NCBI RefSeq assembly: GCF_009827055.1
Contig: NZ_WUMK01000013.1
Location: 1 to 64,000, forward strand
Origin: Shinella kummerowiae
GTDB taxonomy: Bacteria; Pseudomonadota; Alphaproteobacteria; Rhizobiales; Rhizobiaceae
Reading direction: 5' to 3'
Length of the DNA: 64,000 nt
The position numbers and the translations under genes are program-made. This document shows, piece by piece, positions 36,775 through 44,458 of this stretch (position 1 is the first letter of the stretch; each line of letters starts with the position of its first letter). The notes under the pieces were generated by a model, which saw only the letters and a program-made list of their open reading frames with translations, searched no databases and was not told where the DNA came from.

Positions 36775-36936
36775 GAAATGGAAAAGCCTGCCGCGGGAGG
36801 AGGTGCGGCAGGCTTTCCGATAGAACCGAATGACGACTGGGAGGAGGAGTGTCGCCATTCCCGCAGTCGGCCCTGGGAGGAGGAGTGGGCCTTCTGCAAC
36901 ATCGAAGCTTCGTGGGAGGAGGTACGTTGCTTCGAT
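36775..36936 (-). ncRNA. Cuckoo-type (CcsR / alpha-r14-like) anti-Shine-Dalgarno RNA with four hairpins
   Basis: Four consecutive hairpins occur, each showing CCTCCTCCC-type loops on the minus strand: 36901-36936 (13-bp arms with a 2-base bulge pair), 36863-36897, 36828-36860, and 36783-36816 (12-bp perfect stem). The last is followed on the minus strand by TTTTCC, giving a terminator-like 3' end. The loop sequence is complementary to a Shine-Dalgarno and equals the anti-SD of 16S rRNA. The DUF1127 gene at 37124-37270 lies upstream on the same strand, the order seen in Rhodobacter ccaF1-ccsR. Ends are approximate. Confidence 0.85.
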
Positions 36937-37066
36937 AAATATGACTATATGCGATTCTTGATCATTTCATAGGCATTGTTTTGCAAAGCAGCTATGCGTT
37001 ATGCGCGTATCGAATATCTCAACTTGCCGAACCAATCCCAGCTCGAGAGTTTCTCTTCGCACATGC

Positions 37067-37096
37067 GAAGACGCCCGCCGAGGGGCGGGCGTCTTC
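37067..37096. repeat. Strong stem-loop between DUF1127 gene and cuckoo RNA
   Basis: GAAGACGCCCGCC and GGCGGGCGTCTTC form a 13-bp perfect stem with a 4-base loop. No T run follows on the minus strand, so it may be a partial terminator or an RNA-processing element separating mRNA from the sRNA. Confidence 0.7.
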
Positions 37097-37123
37097 AAAT
37101 TCTGCCGGTAGACAGCGCGTCGA

Positions 37124-37270
37124 TCAGAAGCCGACGGCGGCGCGGGCGACCGACTTGATTTCCGAGCGCTCGATGCCGAGGTCGCGCAGTTCGCGTGCGG
37201 TCATGCGGTCGAGTTCGTTGACGGTCTGACGGTATTTGCGCCAATTGCTGAAGGAACGTGCCATGTTCAT
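37124..37270 (-). CDS. DUF1127 small basic protein (CcaF1-like)
   Basis: A 48-aa protein, MNMARSFSNWRKYRQTVNEL then DRMTARELRDLGIERSEI, the usual DUF1127 core (formerly YjiS-like). A longer reading to 37357 is possible but AAGGGGAT lies right before the ATG at 37270. In Rhodobacter the homologue CcaF1 is an RNA-binding protein encoded in front of CcsR RNAs and influences their maturation; the same arrangement is present here. A second perfect hairpin at 37385-37407 lies upstream. Confidence 0.88.
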   Translation of the reverse strand: MNMARSFSNWRKYRQTVNELDRMTARELRDLGIERSEIKSVARAAVGF

Positions 37271-37384
37271 GATGATCCCCTTTCGTGAGGCTCTCTGTTC
37301 GGCACCTTTCCGTGGCGCCGCGTCTTTCGATGGCCGTTTTATAGCTCCATGCTGCAATGCGGAACAGCGCTAAGCCGACACGCC

Positions 37385-37407
37385 ACCCATGCGATTGGCG
37401 CATGGGT
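37385..37407. repeat. Hairpin between aminotransferase and DUF1127 gene
   Basis: ACCCATGCG and CGCATGGGT pair around a 5-base loop; CTTTT follows on the plus strand. It lies 42 bp past the end of the minus-strand aminotransferase and may stop or stabilise that transcript. Confidence 0.55.
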
Positions 37408-37448
37408 CTTTTAAGCTTTCCTTCAGGAAACGAGCGAAAAATCAGCCA

Positions 37449-38585
37449 TCAGGCCGCTAAATTGGCCCTTTCCTCTGCCAAAAAGGCCGAAATCCGCTGC
37501 AAACCCGCGCGCAACACGTCTTCGCCGTTCGTGTAGCCGATGCGCAGGTATCCCTCCATGTCCATGGCGATGCCGGGTGTCAGCATGACGCCGGTGCGCT
37601 CCAGGAGCCGGATGCAAAAAGCCTCCGAGGTGATCGGCAGGTCGTATTTCAGCAATGCCGTCGTGCCCGATTTCGGCTTGACCCAGGAGATCAGCGGCTC
37701 ACCGTCCACCCATTCGGCAAGGATGGCGAGGTTGGTGCGGGTGATGGCGTGGCTGCGGGCGAGGATCTTGTCGCGGTTTTCCAGCGCGATGGCGGCGAAA
37801 TGATCGTCCAGCATGCCGACACTGATCGTATTGTAGTCGCGGTGGATCGAGACGGCGTGTAGCAGGTCCTTCGGCCCGACGATCCAGCCGAGGCGCAAGC
37901 CCGCCAGGGAATAGGTCTTCGACATGCTGCCGGTGCTGATGCCCTTTTCGTAGAGATCGGCGATCGAGGCGGTGATGCCGTTGCCGTGCTGGTCGGTGCC
38001 GCGATAGACCTCGTCGCACAGGATCCAGGCGCCGCAGGCCCGCGCGATCCCGACGACCTCGAGCAGGAAATCCCGATCCATCAGCGCGCCGGTCGGATTG
38101 TTCGGGTTGTTGAGGCAGATGAGCCTGGTGCCGGGCGTCGCAAGGCGGCGCAATTCCGCCAGGTCCGGCAGGAAGCCGTGCTCTTCCGCCAGCTTCAGGA
38201 TCTGCACGTCCGCGCCAAAACTTTCCGGAATGGAATAGTGCTGCTGGTAGGTGGGCAGGACCGAGATAACCCGGTCGCCCGGTTCCACCAGCGTCTCGTG
38301 CACCAGCGCATTGGCGCCGATCGCGCCGTGGGTCACGACGACATTGTCCGATGCCTGTTCTTCATACATGCCGGCGATCAGGCCACGCAGCCGCTCGCTG
38401 CCTTCGATGGCGCCGTAGGTCAGCTTCATCGGCAGGAGTTCGGCGAGGATATCGTCCCGCTTGCCGGCCATATCCAGGAGTTCCGCAACGGTCAGCGATT
38501 CCACGCAGGTTTCAGCGAGGTTCAGCTCGCAATGGTTCTCGTAGCGGTTCATCCAGATTTCAACTCCGAAATCGCGTATCTTCAT
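37449..38585 (-). CDS. Class I/II PLP aminotransferase
   Basis: A 378-aa fold-type I aminotransferase: LTYGAIEGSERLRGLIAGMY, NNPNNPTGALMD, CDEVYRGTD, and the lysine segment GSMSKTYSLAGLRLGWIVG. The N terminus MKIRDFGVEIWMNRYENHCE plus LAETCVESLT defines a recognisable subgroup with no fixed substrate that I know. Start at 38585 chosen from that conserved opening. Divergent from an XRE-cupin regulator, which probably controls it. Confidence 0.82.
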   Translation of the reverse strand: MKIRDFGVEIWMNRYENHCELNLAETCVESLTVAELLDMAGKRDDILAELLPMKLTYGAIEGSERLRGLIAGMYEEQASDNVVVTHGAIGANALVHETLVEPGDRVISVLPTYQQHYSIPESFGADVQILKLAEEHGFLPDLAELRRLATPGTRLICLNNPNNPTGALMDRDFLLEVVGIARACGAWILCDEVYRGTDQHGNGITASIADLYEKGISTGSMSKTYSLAGLRLGWIVGPKDLLHAVSIHRDYNTISVGMLDDHFAAIALENRDKILARSHAITRTNLAILAEWVDGEPLISWVKPKSGTTALLKYDLPITSEAFCIRLLERTGVMLTPGIAMDMEGYLRIGYTNGEDVLRAGLQRISAFLAEERANLAA

Positions 38586-38649
38586 GGCCGGGTCCTTTCG
38601 GGTTAGAAGGCGGCATGCGGCAACACCGCCCATTCAATATCGGGACGAT

Positions 38650-39219
38650 ATGAGCAATATATTGCACAGTCAAGAACGCGGCGACGTGCTCGCCCATGTC
38701 TCCGGCAACCTGCGGCGCCTGCGGCAGACGGCCGGACTCAGCCAGGCGGCGCTCGCAGAAGCGTCCGGCATCAGCCGGCGCATGATCGTCGCCCTCGAAG
38801 GCGGGGACGCTAATATCAGCCTGTCCAGCCTGGACAAACTCGCCGGCGCGATCGGTGTCGGTTTCGTCGATCTGGTGCGCGATCCCGCTCAGGCCACTTC
38901 CGCCGAGATCAACGAGGTGACGTGGCGGGGCGCCGATCCTGCAAGCACTGCGGTGCTGCTCGGCTCGGCGCCGGCGACAAAGGAGACACAGATGTGGCTC
39001 TGGTCGCTCGGACCCGGCGAGCGCTACGATGCCGAGCCGGATCCGGCAGGCTGGCACGAGATGGTGTTCGTGACGGAAGGCACGCTGCAACTGGAGCTCT
39101 CCGGCACCGCGAAGCACTATGCCGCCGGCACATTCGCCGTCTACGGCACCGACCGCAGCTACGCCTATGCCAATCCCGGCACCGAAACGGTTCGCTTCAT
39201 ACGCAACGTGATTTCTTGA
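38650..39219 (+). CDS. XRE-cupin transcriptional regulator
   Basis: A 189-aa protein with helix-turn-helix LRRLRQTAGLSQAALAEASGISRRMIVALE and a C-terminal cupin (WHEMVFVTEGTLQLELSGTAKHYAAGTFAVYG). It is separated by only 64 bp from the divergent aminotransferase, so both promoters overlap. A perfect palindrome covers codons 2-6 of this gene and may be an autoregulatory site. Confidence 0.8.
   Translation: MSNILHSQERGDVLAHVSGNLRRLRQTAGLSQAALAEASGISRRMIVALEGGDANISLSSLDKLAGAIGVGFVDLVRDPAQATSAEINEVTWRGADPASTAVLLGSAPATKETQMWLWSLGPGERYDAEPDPAGWHEMVFVTEGTLQLELSGTAKHYAAGTFAVYGTDRSYAYANPGTETVRFIRNVIS
38654..38665. promoter_or_regulatory. Palindrome at start of XRE-cupin gene
   Basis: GCAATATATTGC is a perfect 12-bp palindrome just inside the coding region; a further CAATAT lies at 38635-38640. 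Suggests an operator for the encoded regulator on the shared promoter region. Confidence 0.4.
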
Positions 39220-39223
39220 CGCC

Positions 39224-40624
39224 TCAGCCGGCCAGCAGCGTCCAGGCCATCCCGGCAACGGCGCACAGGCCGAGCGTCAGCAATACCGACGCCTTGAGAC
39301 GGAAGAGCGCGAAGGCCGCAGCGACCGCCAGCAGGGCGGCGGGCAGGATGATCGTCGCGACGACTGGCAACTCGACATGCAGCGGCCCGGCGGCAAACAC
39401 CGTCACGCCGGCAAACAGCGTGTGCACGGCCAACCAGACCGCGAGGTTGAGGATGACGCCGACGACGGCCGCGGTTATGGCCGACATGGCCCCTGACAGC
39501 GCCACATTGCCGCGCAGCCGTTCGATGAAGGGCGCGCCGAGGAAGATCCAGAGGAAACACGGCACGAAGGTGACCCAGGTGGTGAGGATCGCCGCCAGCG
39601 TCGCGGCCGTCATGGGATCGAGACTGCCCGGATTTCGATAGGCGCCGAGGAAGCCGACGAATTGCAGCACCATGATGAGCGGCCCCGGCGTCGTCTCCGC
39701 CATGCCGAGCCCGTCGAGCATTTCGCCGGGGTTAAGCCAGCCGTAGTGCTGGACCGCTTCCTGCGCGACATAGGCGAGTGCTGCATAGGCCCCACCGAAG
39801 GTGACGACCGCCATCTTGCTAAAGAAGGTGCCGATCTCTGCGAAGACGCTGTTTCCGCCGGCGAAAAACCAGATCAGCAGGACAGGCCCGAGCCAGAGAC
39901 AGACAAGTGCGGCCGAAATCTTCAGGGACCAGGCGAGGTTGGGACGGGCATGAGCAGGCGTGGCCTCGCCCAGCAGCGAATCACGATCCTGAAGTACGGC
40001 CCCCCTGGCGGCCGCATGACCGCTCAGGGTGCGGAAAAGCCGCGACCCGGATTTCGAGCCCAGATAACCCACAAGGGCGGCGACGAGAACGATGAGCGGG
40101 AACGGCACCTTGAAGGCGAAGATGGCGACGAAAGCGGCCGCAGCGATGGCGATCATCGCTGGATTAGCGAGCGCCCGGCTGCCGATGCGGAACACCGCCT
40201 GCACGACCACTGCCAGCACCGCCGCCTTGAGGCCGAAGAACAGGCCCTCGACCAAACTCGCATCGCCAAAGATGACATAGATGTAGCTCAGCGCCAGGAT
40301 GGCAAGAAAGCCCGGCAGGATGAACAGCAGGCCGGCGGCGATGCCACCGGGCGTGCGGTGCATCAGCCAGCCGATATAGACGGCGAGCTGCTGGGCTTCC
40401 GGCCCCGGCAGCAACATGCAGTAGTTCAGGGCGTGCAGAAAACGGCTCTCGCCGATCCAGCGTTTTTCATCGACGACGATGCGGTGCATGACCGCGATCT
40501 GCCCTGCCGGGCCACCGAAGCTGAGGGCCGCGACACGCGCCCAGACGCGCAACGCCTCGCCGAAGGGCACGCCGTGGCCGGCCGGTTCCGTTGGATCGGC
40601 CGGCGAGGCCCCGCTGTTGCTCAT
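39224..40624 (-). CDS. chrA: Chromate efflux transporter (ChrA family)
   Basis: A 466-aa inner-membrane protein with about ten hydrophobic spans in two homologous halves, each carrying the FGGP/FGGA motif (LSFGGPAGQIAVMH, VTFGGAYAALAYV) and a PGP element (MLLPGPEAQQ, ETTPGPLIM). This is the long, two-domain ChrA. It exports chromate or a related oxyanion by proton motive force. Start at 40624 (MSNSGASPADP) is preferred to a longer frame that would run into the divergent promoter. Confidence 0.9.
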   Translation of the reverse strand: MSNSGASPADPTEPAGHGVPFGEALRVWARVAALSFGGPAGQIAVMHRIVVDEKRWIGESRFLHALNYCMLLPGPEAQQLAVYIGWLMHRTPGGIAAGLLFILPGFLAILALSYIYVIFGDASLVEGLFFGLKAAVLAVVVQAVFRIGSRALANPAMIAIAAAAFVAIFAFKVPFPLIVLVAALVGYLGSKSGSRLFRTLSGHAAARGAVLQDRDSLLGEATPAHARPNLAWSLKISAALVCLWLGPVLLIWFFAGGNSVFAEIGTFFSKMAVVTFGGAYAALAYVAQEAVQHYGWLNPGEMLDGLGMAETTPGPLIMVLQFVGFLGAYRNPGSLDPMTAATLAAILTTWVTFVPCFLWIFLGAPFIERLRGNVALSGAMSAITAAVVGVILNLAVWLAVHTLFAGVTVFAAGPLHVELPVVATIILPAALLAVAAAFALFRLKASVLLTLGLCAVAGMAWTLLAG

Positions 40625-40754
40625 CAAGAAATCCCTCTTGCCGTCGCGATCAATCGCAGCGGCCCCCTCCCCTGTCAAGTCGCGGCCGGGCTTGACGGAT
40701 TGGCGCGATGGCTTTATTAAACTCATAAGCTAATTAACCTGATGGATAAATAAT

Positions 40755-41096
40755 GTGAGCGACCCGCTGAGCTTGACCTTCGCCGCCCTCGCGGACCCAA
40801 CACGCCGGGCTATCCTTGCACGACTTTCCGAAGGGGATGCGACAGTCAACGACATCGCCGCACCTTTCGCCATGAGCCTCCCGGCCGTCTCGAAGCACCT
40901 GAAGGTGCTGGAAACGGCCGGCCTCATCACCCGCAGCCGCACGGCCCAGTGGCGTCCTTGCCATCTCGAGGCCGCACCGCTGAAGGACGCGAACGGCTGG
41001 ATTTCCCGCTACCGGCGTTTCTGGGAGGCGAGCTTCGACCGGCTAGACGATTATCTCGCGGAATTGCAGGCCGGCGACCCGGACAAGAAGAGCTGA
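40755..41096 (+). CDS. ArsR-family winged-helix regulator
   Basis: A 113-aa ArsR-type protein: LADPTRRAILARLSEGDATVNDIAAPFAMSLPAVSKHLKVLETAGLI. No Cys pair for metal sensing is visible. It is the non-metal type usually paired with an SRPBCC gene, as here. GTG start at 40755. The C terminus (FWEASFDRLDDYLAEL) is typical of that group. Confidence 0.85.
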   Translation: MSDPLSLTFAALADPTRRAILARLSEGDATVNDIAAPFAMSLPAVSKHLKVLETAGLITRSRTAQWRPCHLEAAPLKDANGWISRYRRFWEASFDRLDDYLAELQAGDPDKKS

Positions 41097-41107
41097 GGAG
41101 GAAGACG

Positions 41108-41566
41108 ATGCAACAGACCGCCAAACCCACCGAACCGATCGGCCTTGTCATCGAGCGCCTGATCGACGCGCCGTCTTCCCTCGTCTTCAAGGTCTGGACC
41201 ACGCCGGAGCACATGGCCCGCTGGCTGGGGCCGAAGGATTTTTCGTCCCATTCGATCCGTCTGGATTTTCGCCCGGGCGGCGCCTGGTCGGCCGTCATCC
41301 GCTCACCAGAGGGCGAGGACTACCCGATGGGCGGCACCTATCGCGAGATCGTCGAAAACCGCCGCATCGTCTTCACCTTCCGCTGGACCGGGGAAGACGG
41401 GCCGGACACGCTGGTAACCGTCACCTTCGACGATCTGGGAACAAGGACGCGGCTGACCTTCGCGCAGACGCCCTTCGATACCGTTGAATCCCGCGACAGC
41501 CATGCAGAGGGCTGGGGCGAATGCCTCGATCGGCTCGTTGCCTACATCCTGGAAAACCGCACCTGA
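41108..41566 (+). CDS. SRPBCC (AHSA1-like) protein
   Basis: A 152-aa START/Bet v1-fold protein: IERLIDAPSSLVFKVWTTPEHMARWLGPK, the AHSA1 opening, then GGTYREIVENRRIVFTF and a C-terminal GWGECLDRLVAYI. It sits 11 bp after the ArsR gene with GAGGAGGAAGACG in front; this pair is a common operon of unknown ligand. Confidence 0.82.
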   Translation: MQQTAKPTEPIGLVIERLIDAPSSLVFKVWTTPEHMARWLGPKDFSSHSIRLDFRPGGAWSAVIRSPEGEDYPMGGTYREIVENRRIVFTFRWTGEDGPDTLVTVTFDDLGTRTRLTFAQTPFDTVESRDSHAEGWGECLDRLVAYILENRT

Positions 41567-41576
41567 GGAGGAAGCG

Positions 41577-42002
41577 ATGAAGAAGACCTATCACGGCAGC
41601 TGCCATTGCGGCGCCATCCGCTATGAATGCGTGCTCGATTTCGACGAGGGTCTGCGGCGCTGCAACTGCTCCTTCTGCCGGCGCACGCGCATGCTGAAAA
41701 CCTTCACGAAGCGCGAGGATTTCAAGCTGCTTTCCGGCGGGGATCACCTCGTCAGCTACCGCGCCGACACATCAGGCTGGCCGGTCGGCGACGTCGACCA
41801 CTATTTCTGCAAGCGCTGCGGCATCCGCCCGTTCTCGCGCGGCTACCTCAAGGATTTCATGGGACATTTCTATTGCATCAATGCCGGCACGCTCGACGAC
41901 GTCTCCGAGGAAGAGTTCAGCGCAGCACCCGTCATCTACGAGAACGGCCTGGCGGACGACTTCTTCAACCCGCCGCCGGAGAACCTGAGAGCGCACCTGT
42001 AA
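41577..42002 (+). CDS. GFA-family (glutathione-dependent formaldehyde-activating-like) zinc protein
   Basis: A 141-aa protein with the GFA cysteines CHCG, CNCSFC and CKRCG. The fold binds zinc; the glutathione-formaldehyde role is known only for few members. It follows the SRPBCC gene by 10 bp with GAGGAGGAAGCG. Its last 38 bp overlap the convergent SRPBCC gene. Confidence 0.82.
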   Translation: MKKTYHGSCHCGAIRYECVLDFDEGLRRCNCSFCRRTRMLKTFTKREDFKLLSGGDHLVSYRADTSGWPVGDVDHYFCKRCGIRPFSRGYLKDFMGHFYCINAGTLDDVSEEEFSAAPVIYENGLADDFFNPPPENLRAHL

Positions 42003-42465
42003 CCCCGGCGCGTGCCGTGCGCTGGAGGTAACCATCCATCGCCTCCAGCATGGCCCGCCAGCCGTCGCGATGGTCGTCGGCCTTGTCGCGGCCATCGAAA
42101 TAGCTGCCCTGCTCGACAAACCGCATGCGCGTGCCGCCCTGCACCGTTTCGAAGGTGACCACCACCGTGCCCGCGAAGGTGAGCGTGCCACCCTCGCGCA
42201 GCAGGCTGGCATAGACGATGCGTTTCTCCGGCATGATTTCCAGACAACGGTTTTCGTTGAGATAGGTCGGACCATCCTTCGAGCCGAACCGGCAGATATC
42301 GCTTTCGCCGACAGTGAAGCGGAAGCGCTCGAAATGCATCTGCCAGTCCGGGCCGGGATCGCCCCAGGCCCGCTGCGCGGCCTCTTCCGCCCAGGCCGAA
42401 AAAACCGCCGCGGCTGGCGCTGCGAAGGTTTTGGTGATGTCGATGGTTCCCTGTTCGATGCTCAT
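41965..42465 (-). CDS. SRPBCC-family protein 2
   Basis: A 166-aa START-fold protein: IDITKTFAAPAAAVFSAWAEEAAQRAWGDP then WQMHFERFRFTVGE, and GWRAMLEAMDGYLQ near the end. It is similar in type, but not closely, to the protein at 41108. Start at 42465 is set by the conserved opening and AGGATAAC upstream. The 3' end overlaps the GFA gene convergently. Confidence 0.75.
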   Translation of the reverse strand: MSIEQGTIDITKTFAAPAAAVFSAWAEEAAQRAWGDPGPDWQMHFERFRFTVGESDICRFGSKDGPTYLNENRCLEIMPEKRIVYASLLREGGTLTFAGTVVVTFETVQGGTRMRFVEQGSYFDGRDKADDHRDGWRAMLEAMDGYLQRTARAGVTGALSGSPAAG

Positions 42466-42571
42466 GTTATCCTCTCCTGTGCGATTGGTGATGACGCAGC
42501 ATGGCGTAGTGGACGCCCACCGCGTAGAGACGTTCTCGACATATTCGGGGCAAATGTGCCAAACTCCGACC

Positions 42572-43579
42572 ATGCCATCACGCCCCAGACCAACCGCCCC
42601 CCTGACCGTTGCCATCCTTTCGCTTCCCGAAAGCGGAACCATGGCGTCCTATGGCCTGCACGAGGTTCTGGGCGAAGCCGGCCGCGGTCCAAACGCATCG
42701 CACAGTCTTCGCCCCACGCTCGTTGCAGCCAAGACGGACGCCTATGAGGCGGGCGACCGGCTGCGCGTGACACCGCAGCGGGGACTGGACGGCCGCACCG
42801 CCGATATCGTGATCATCTGCGACATTCATCTCGATCCGGGCATGTCGCCGGAGGGCCGCTGGCAGGAGGAAATCGGTTGGGTGCGTCAGCATATCGAAGC
42901 CGATGCGCTGGTCTGCTCGGCGTGCAGCGGCGCGGTATTGCTGGCCGAAGCCGGCCTGCTCGACGGCGCGGAGGCGGCGTCGCACTGGATCATGGCGGAC
43001 CTGTTTCGTGACCGCTATCCGGCGGTGAAATTCCGGTCGGAGCGCATTCTCTGTGACAGCGGGCGCGCCGGGCGGCTGATCACGACCGGCGGCGCCTCGT
43101 CCTGGCAGGACCTAGCGCTCTATCTCATCGGCCGCTTCTGCGGCGCGGAGGAAGCGGCACGCATCGCGCGGCTCTTCGTCATCGGCGACCGACGCGAAGG
43201 CCAGCTTCCCTTTGCCGCCATGGCCCGGCCGCGCCAGCACGGCAATGCCGCCATCGCCGACGTGCAGACCTGGCTCGCCGACAACTATGCCAGCCCGAAC
43301 CCGGTGACGGCGATGGTCGTGCGCTCTGGCATGGCGGAGCGCACCTTCAAGCGGCAGTTCAAGGCCGCGACGGGTTATGCACCGGTGGACTATGTGCAGG
43401 CAATGCGTATCGAGGAAGCCAAGCAGATGCTGGAAACCGAGCCGACCGCCATCGAAGACATCGCCGTTGCGGTCGGCTACGAGGATCCGACCTTCTTCCG
43501 CAAGCTCTTCCGCCGCCACGTCGGGGTGACGCCGGCACAATACCGCCAGCGCAACCGGTTGCGCACGCTCGGCGATTAA
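42572..43579 (+). CDS. GlxA-family AraC regulator (DJ-1/PfpI plus AraC domains)
   Basis: A 335-aa regulator. The N-terminal DJ-1/PfpI-like domain (about residues 10-190) carries CSACSGAVLLAEAGLLDG, keeping a Cys at the nucleophile-elbow position. The C-terminal double helix-turn-helix is AraC-type (VTAMVVRSGMAERTFKRQFKAATG, then IAVAVGYEDPTFFRKLFRRHVG). GlxA-type proteins often govern choline, betaine or amino-acid use. It precedes a GST and, beyond, the dimethylglycine-dehydrogenase-like gene. Confidence 0.82.
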   Translation: MPSRPRPTAPLTVAILSLPESGTMASYGLHEVLGEAGRGPNASHSLRPTLVAAKTDAYEAGDRLRVTPQRGLDGRTADIVIICDIHLDPGMSPEGRWQEEIGWVRQHIEADALVCSACSGAVLLAEAGLLDGAEAASHWIMADLFRDRYPAVKFRSERILCDSGRAGRLITTGGASSWQDLALYLIGRFCGAEEAARIARLFVIGDRREGQLPFAAMARPRQHGNAAIADVQTWLADNYASPNPVTAMVVRSGMAERTFKRQFKAATGYAPVDYVQAMRIEEAKQMLETEPTAIEDIAVAVGYEDPTFFRKLFRRHVGVTPAQYRQRNRLRTLGD

Positions 43580-43672
43580 TGGCCTGTTTGCCCCGAAGAC
43601 AGCCGATTTGCCTCTAACGTCTCCGCACAATCGCCGTCAGATTGGTTTCATCACAAACCGAGGAGACGCGTG

Positions 43673-44275
43673 ATGGACTTCTACTATTCCCCAACCGCCT
43701 GCAGCCAGGCCGCCCATATCCTGCTGCACGAAACCGGCCTGTCCTTCCGGCCGCACAAGGTCGATATCTACCAGGGCAAGCTGGAGGACGGCAGCGGCTA
43801 CACTGTGGTCAACCCGAACGGCTATGTGCCGGCACTCGTCTTCGACGATGGCATGCTGCTGACGGAGAATGTCGCGCTGCTCGACTGGATCGCCATGCAG
43901 GGCGACGGCCTTGTCCCGGATGGCGCCTTTGGCCGCACGCGTCACCTGCAAATGCTGGCCTTCATCTCGACGGAACTGCAAAAGCCGTTCGTGCGGCTGT
44001 TCTTCGCCGAAGGCGAGGAGGACAAGGCGTTTCTTGCCGCAGCACTTACCCGGCGGTTCGACTGGATCGCCACCCGCATCGAAGGCACCTATCTGTTCGG
44101 CGACCACTTCTCCGCATCTGACGCGTTTCTCTATGTGATGCTGCGGTGGGCGGCAATGTGCGGCCACACCGTGCCGGCCGCTCTGCAACGGCTTGCGGGC
44201 CGGATCGAAACACGTCCGGCGGTGCGCAAGGTGCTTGCAGGGGAAGCGGTCGAACCGCTTGGCATGGCGGCATAA
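43673..44275 (+). CDS. Glutathione S-transferase
   Basis: A 200-aa GST with a thioredoxin-like N-terminal half (YYSPTACSQAAHILLHETGL, NPNGYVPALVF, LTENVALLDWI) and an all-helical C-terminal half (FSASDAFLYVMLRWA). It is closest in look to bacterial beta-class GSTs, with Cys at position 9 or so. ATG at 43673 with GGAGACGCG upstream; the GTG three bases earlier is an alternative. Confidence 0.85.
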   Translation: MDFYYSPTACSQAAHILLHETGLSFRPHKVDIYQGKLEDGSGYTVVNPNGYVPALVFDDGMLLTENVALLDWIAMQGDGLVPDGAFGRTRHLQMLAFISTELQKPFVRLFFAEGEEDKAFLAAALTRRFDWIATRIEGTYLFGDHFSASDAFLYVMLRWAAMCGHTVPAALQRLAGRIETRPAVRKVLAGEAVEPLGMAA

Positions 44276-44310
44276 CGCCAGCGAAAAGCGTTGCGCCGGC
44301 CGGGTGATCC

Positions 44311-44426
44311 TTTAGGGTCTCGCCGCCGGCGCAGGATATCGCGGCCCGCGCCTGTTCCGGCGACTGTCGGAACTGGTCGCGGACCCGTCGCAGACAGGCT
44401 GCACTGGCACCGAACGAGGCCCTAAA
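44311..44426 (+). ncRNA. Possible structured leader RNA of the FAD/GcvT oxidoreductase gene
   Basis: TTTAGGGTCTCG (44311-44322) pairs with CGAGGCCCTAAA (44415-44426) as a 12-bp closing stem with one G-T pair. Inside lie GTTCCG...CGGAAC (44354-44373) and other GC-rich arms. The element ends 32 bp before the start at 44459. A long-range closing stem around internal hairpins is riboswitch-like, but it fits no class I recognise. Confidence 0.4.
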
Positions 44427-44458
44427 ATCGGCCGCAATATTTCATCGGGGTCCAGCAC

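Noticed and set aside
36783-36936. CRISPR-like array, because of four evenly spaced GGGAGGAGG units
   Set aside because: The repeats are short loop motifs within different stems, spacing is uneven, and no cas genes occur; the sRNA explanation fits better.
36778-36972. 64-aa plus-strand frame with repeated EEE/WEE stretches
   Set aside because: The repeats are the GGAGGAGG complement of hairpin loops of the minus-strand RNA, not protein repeats.
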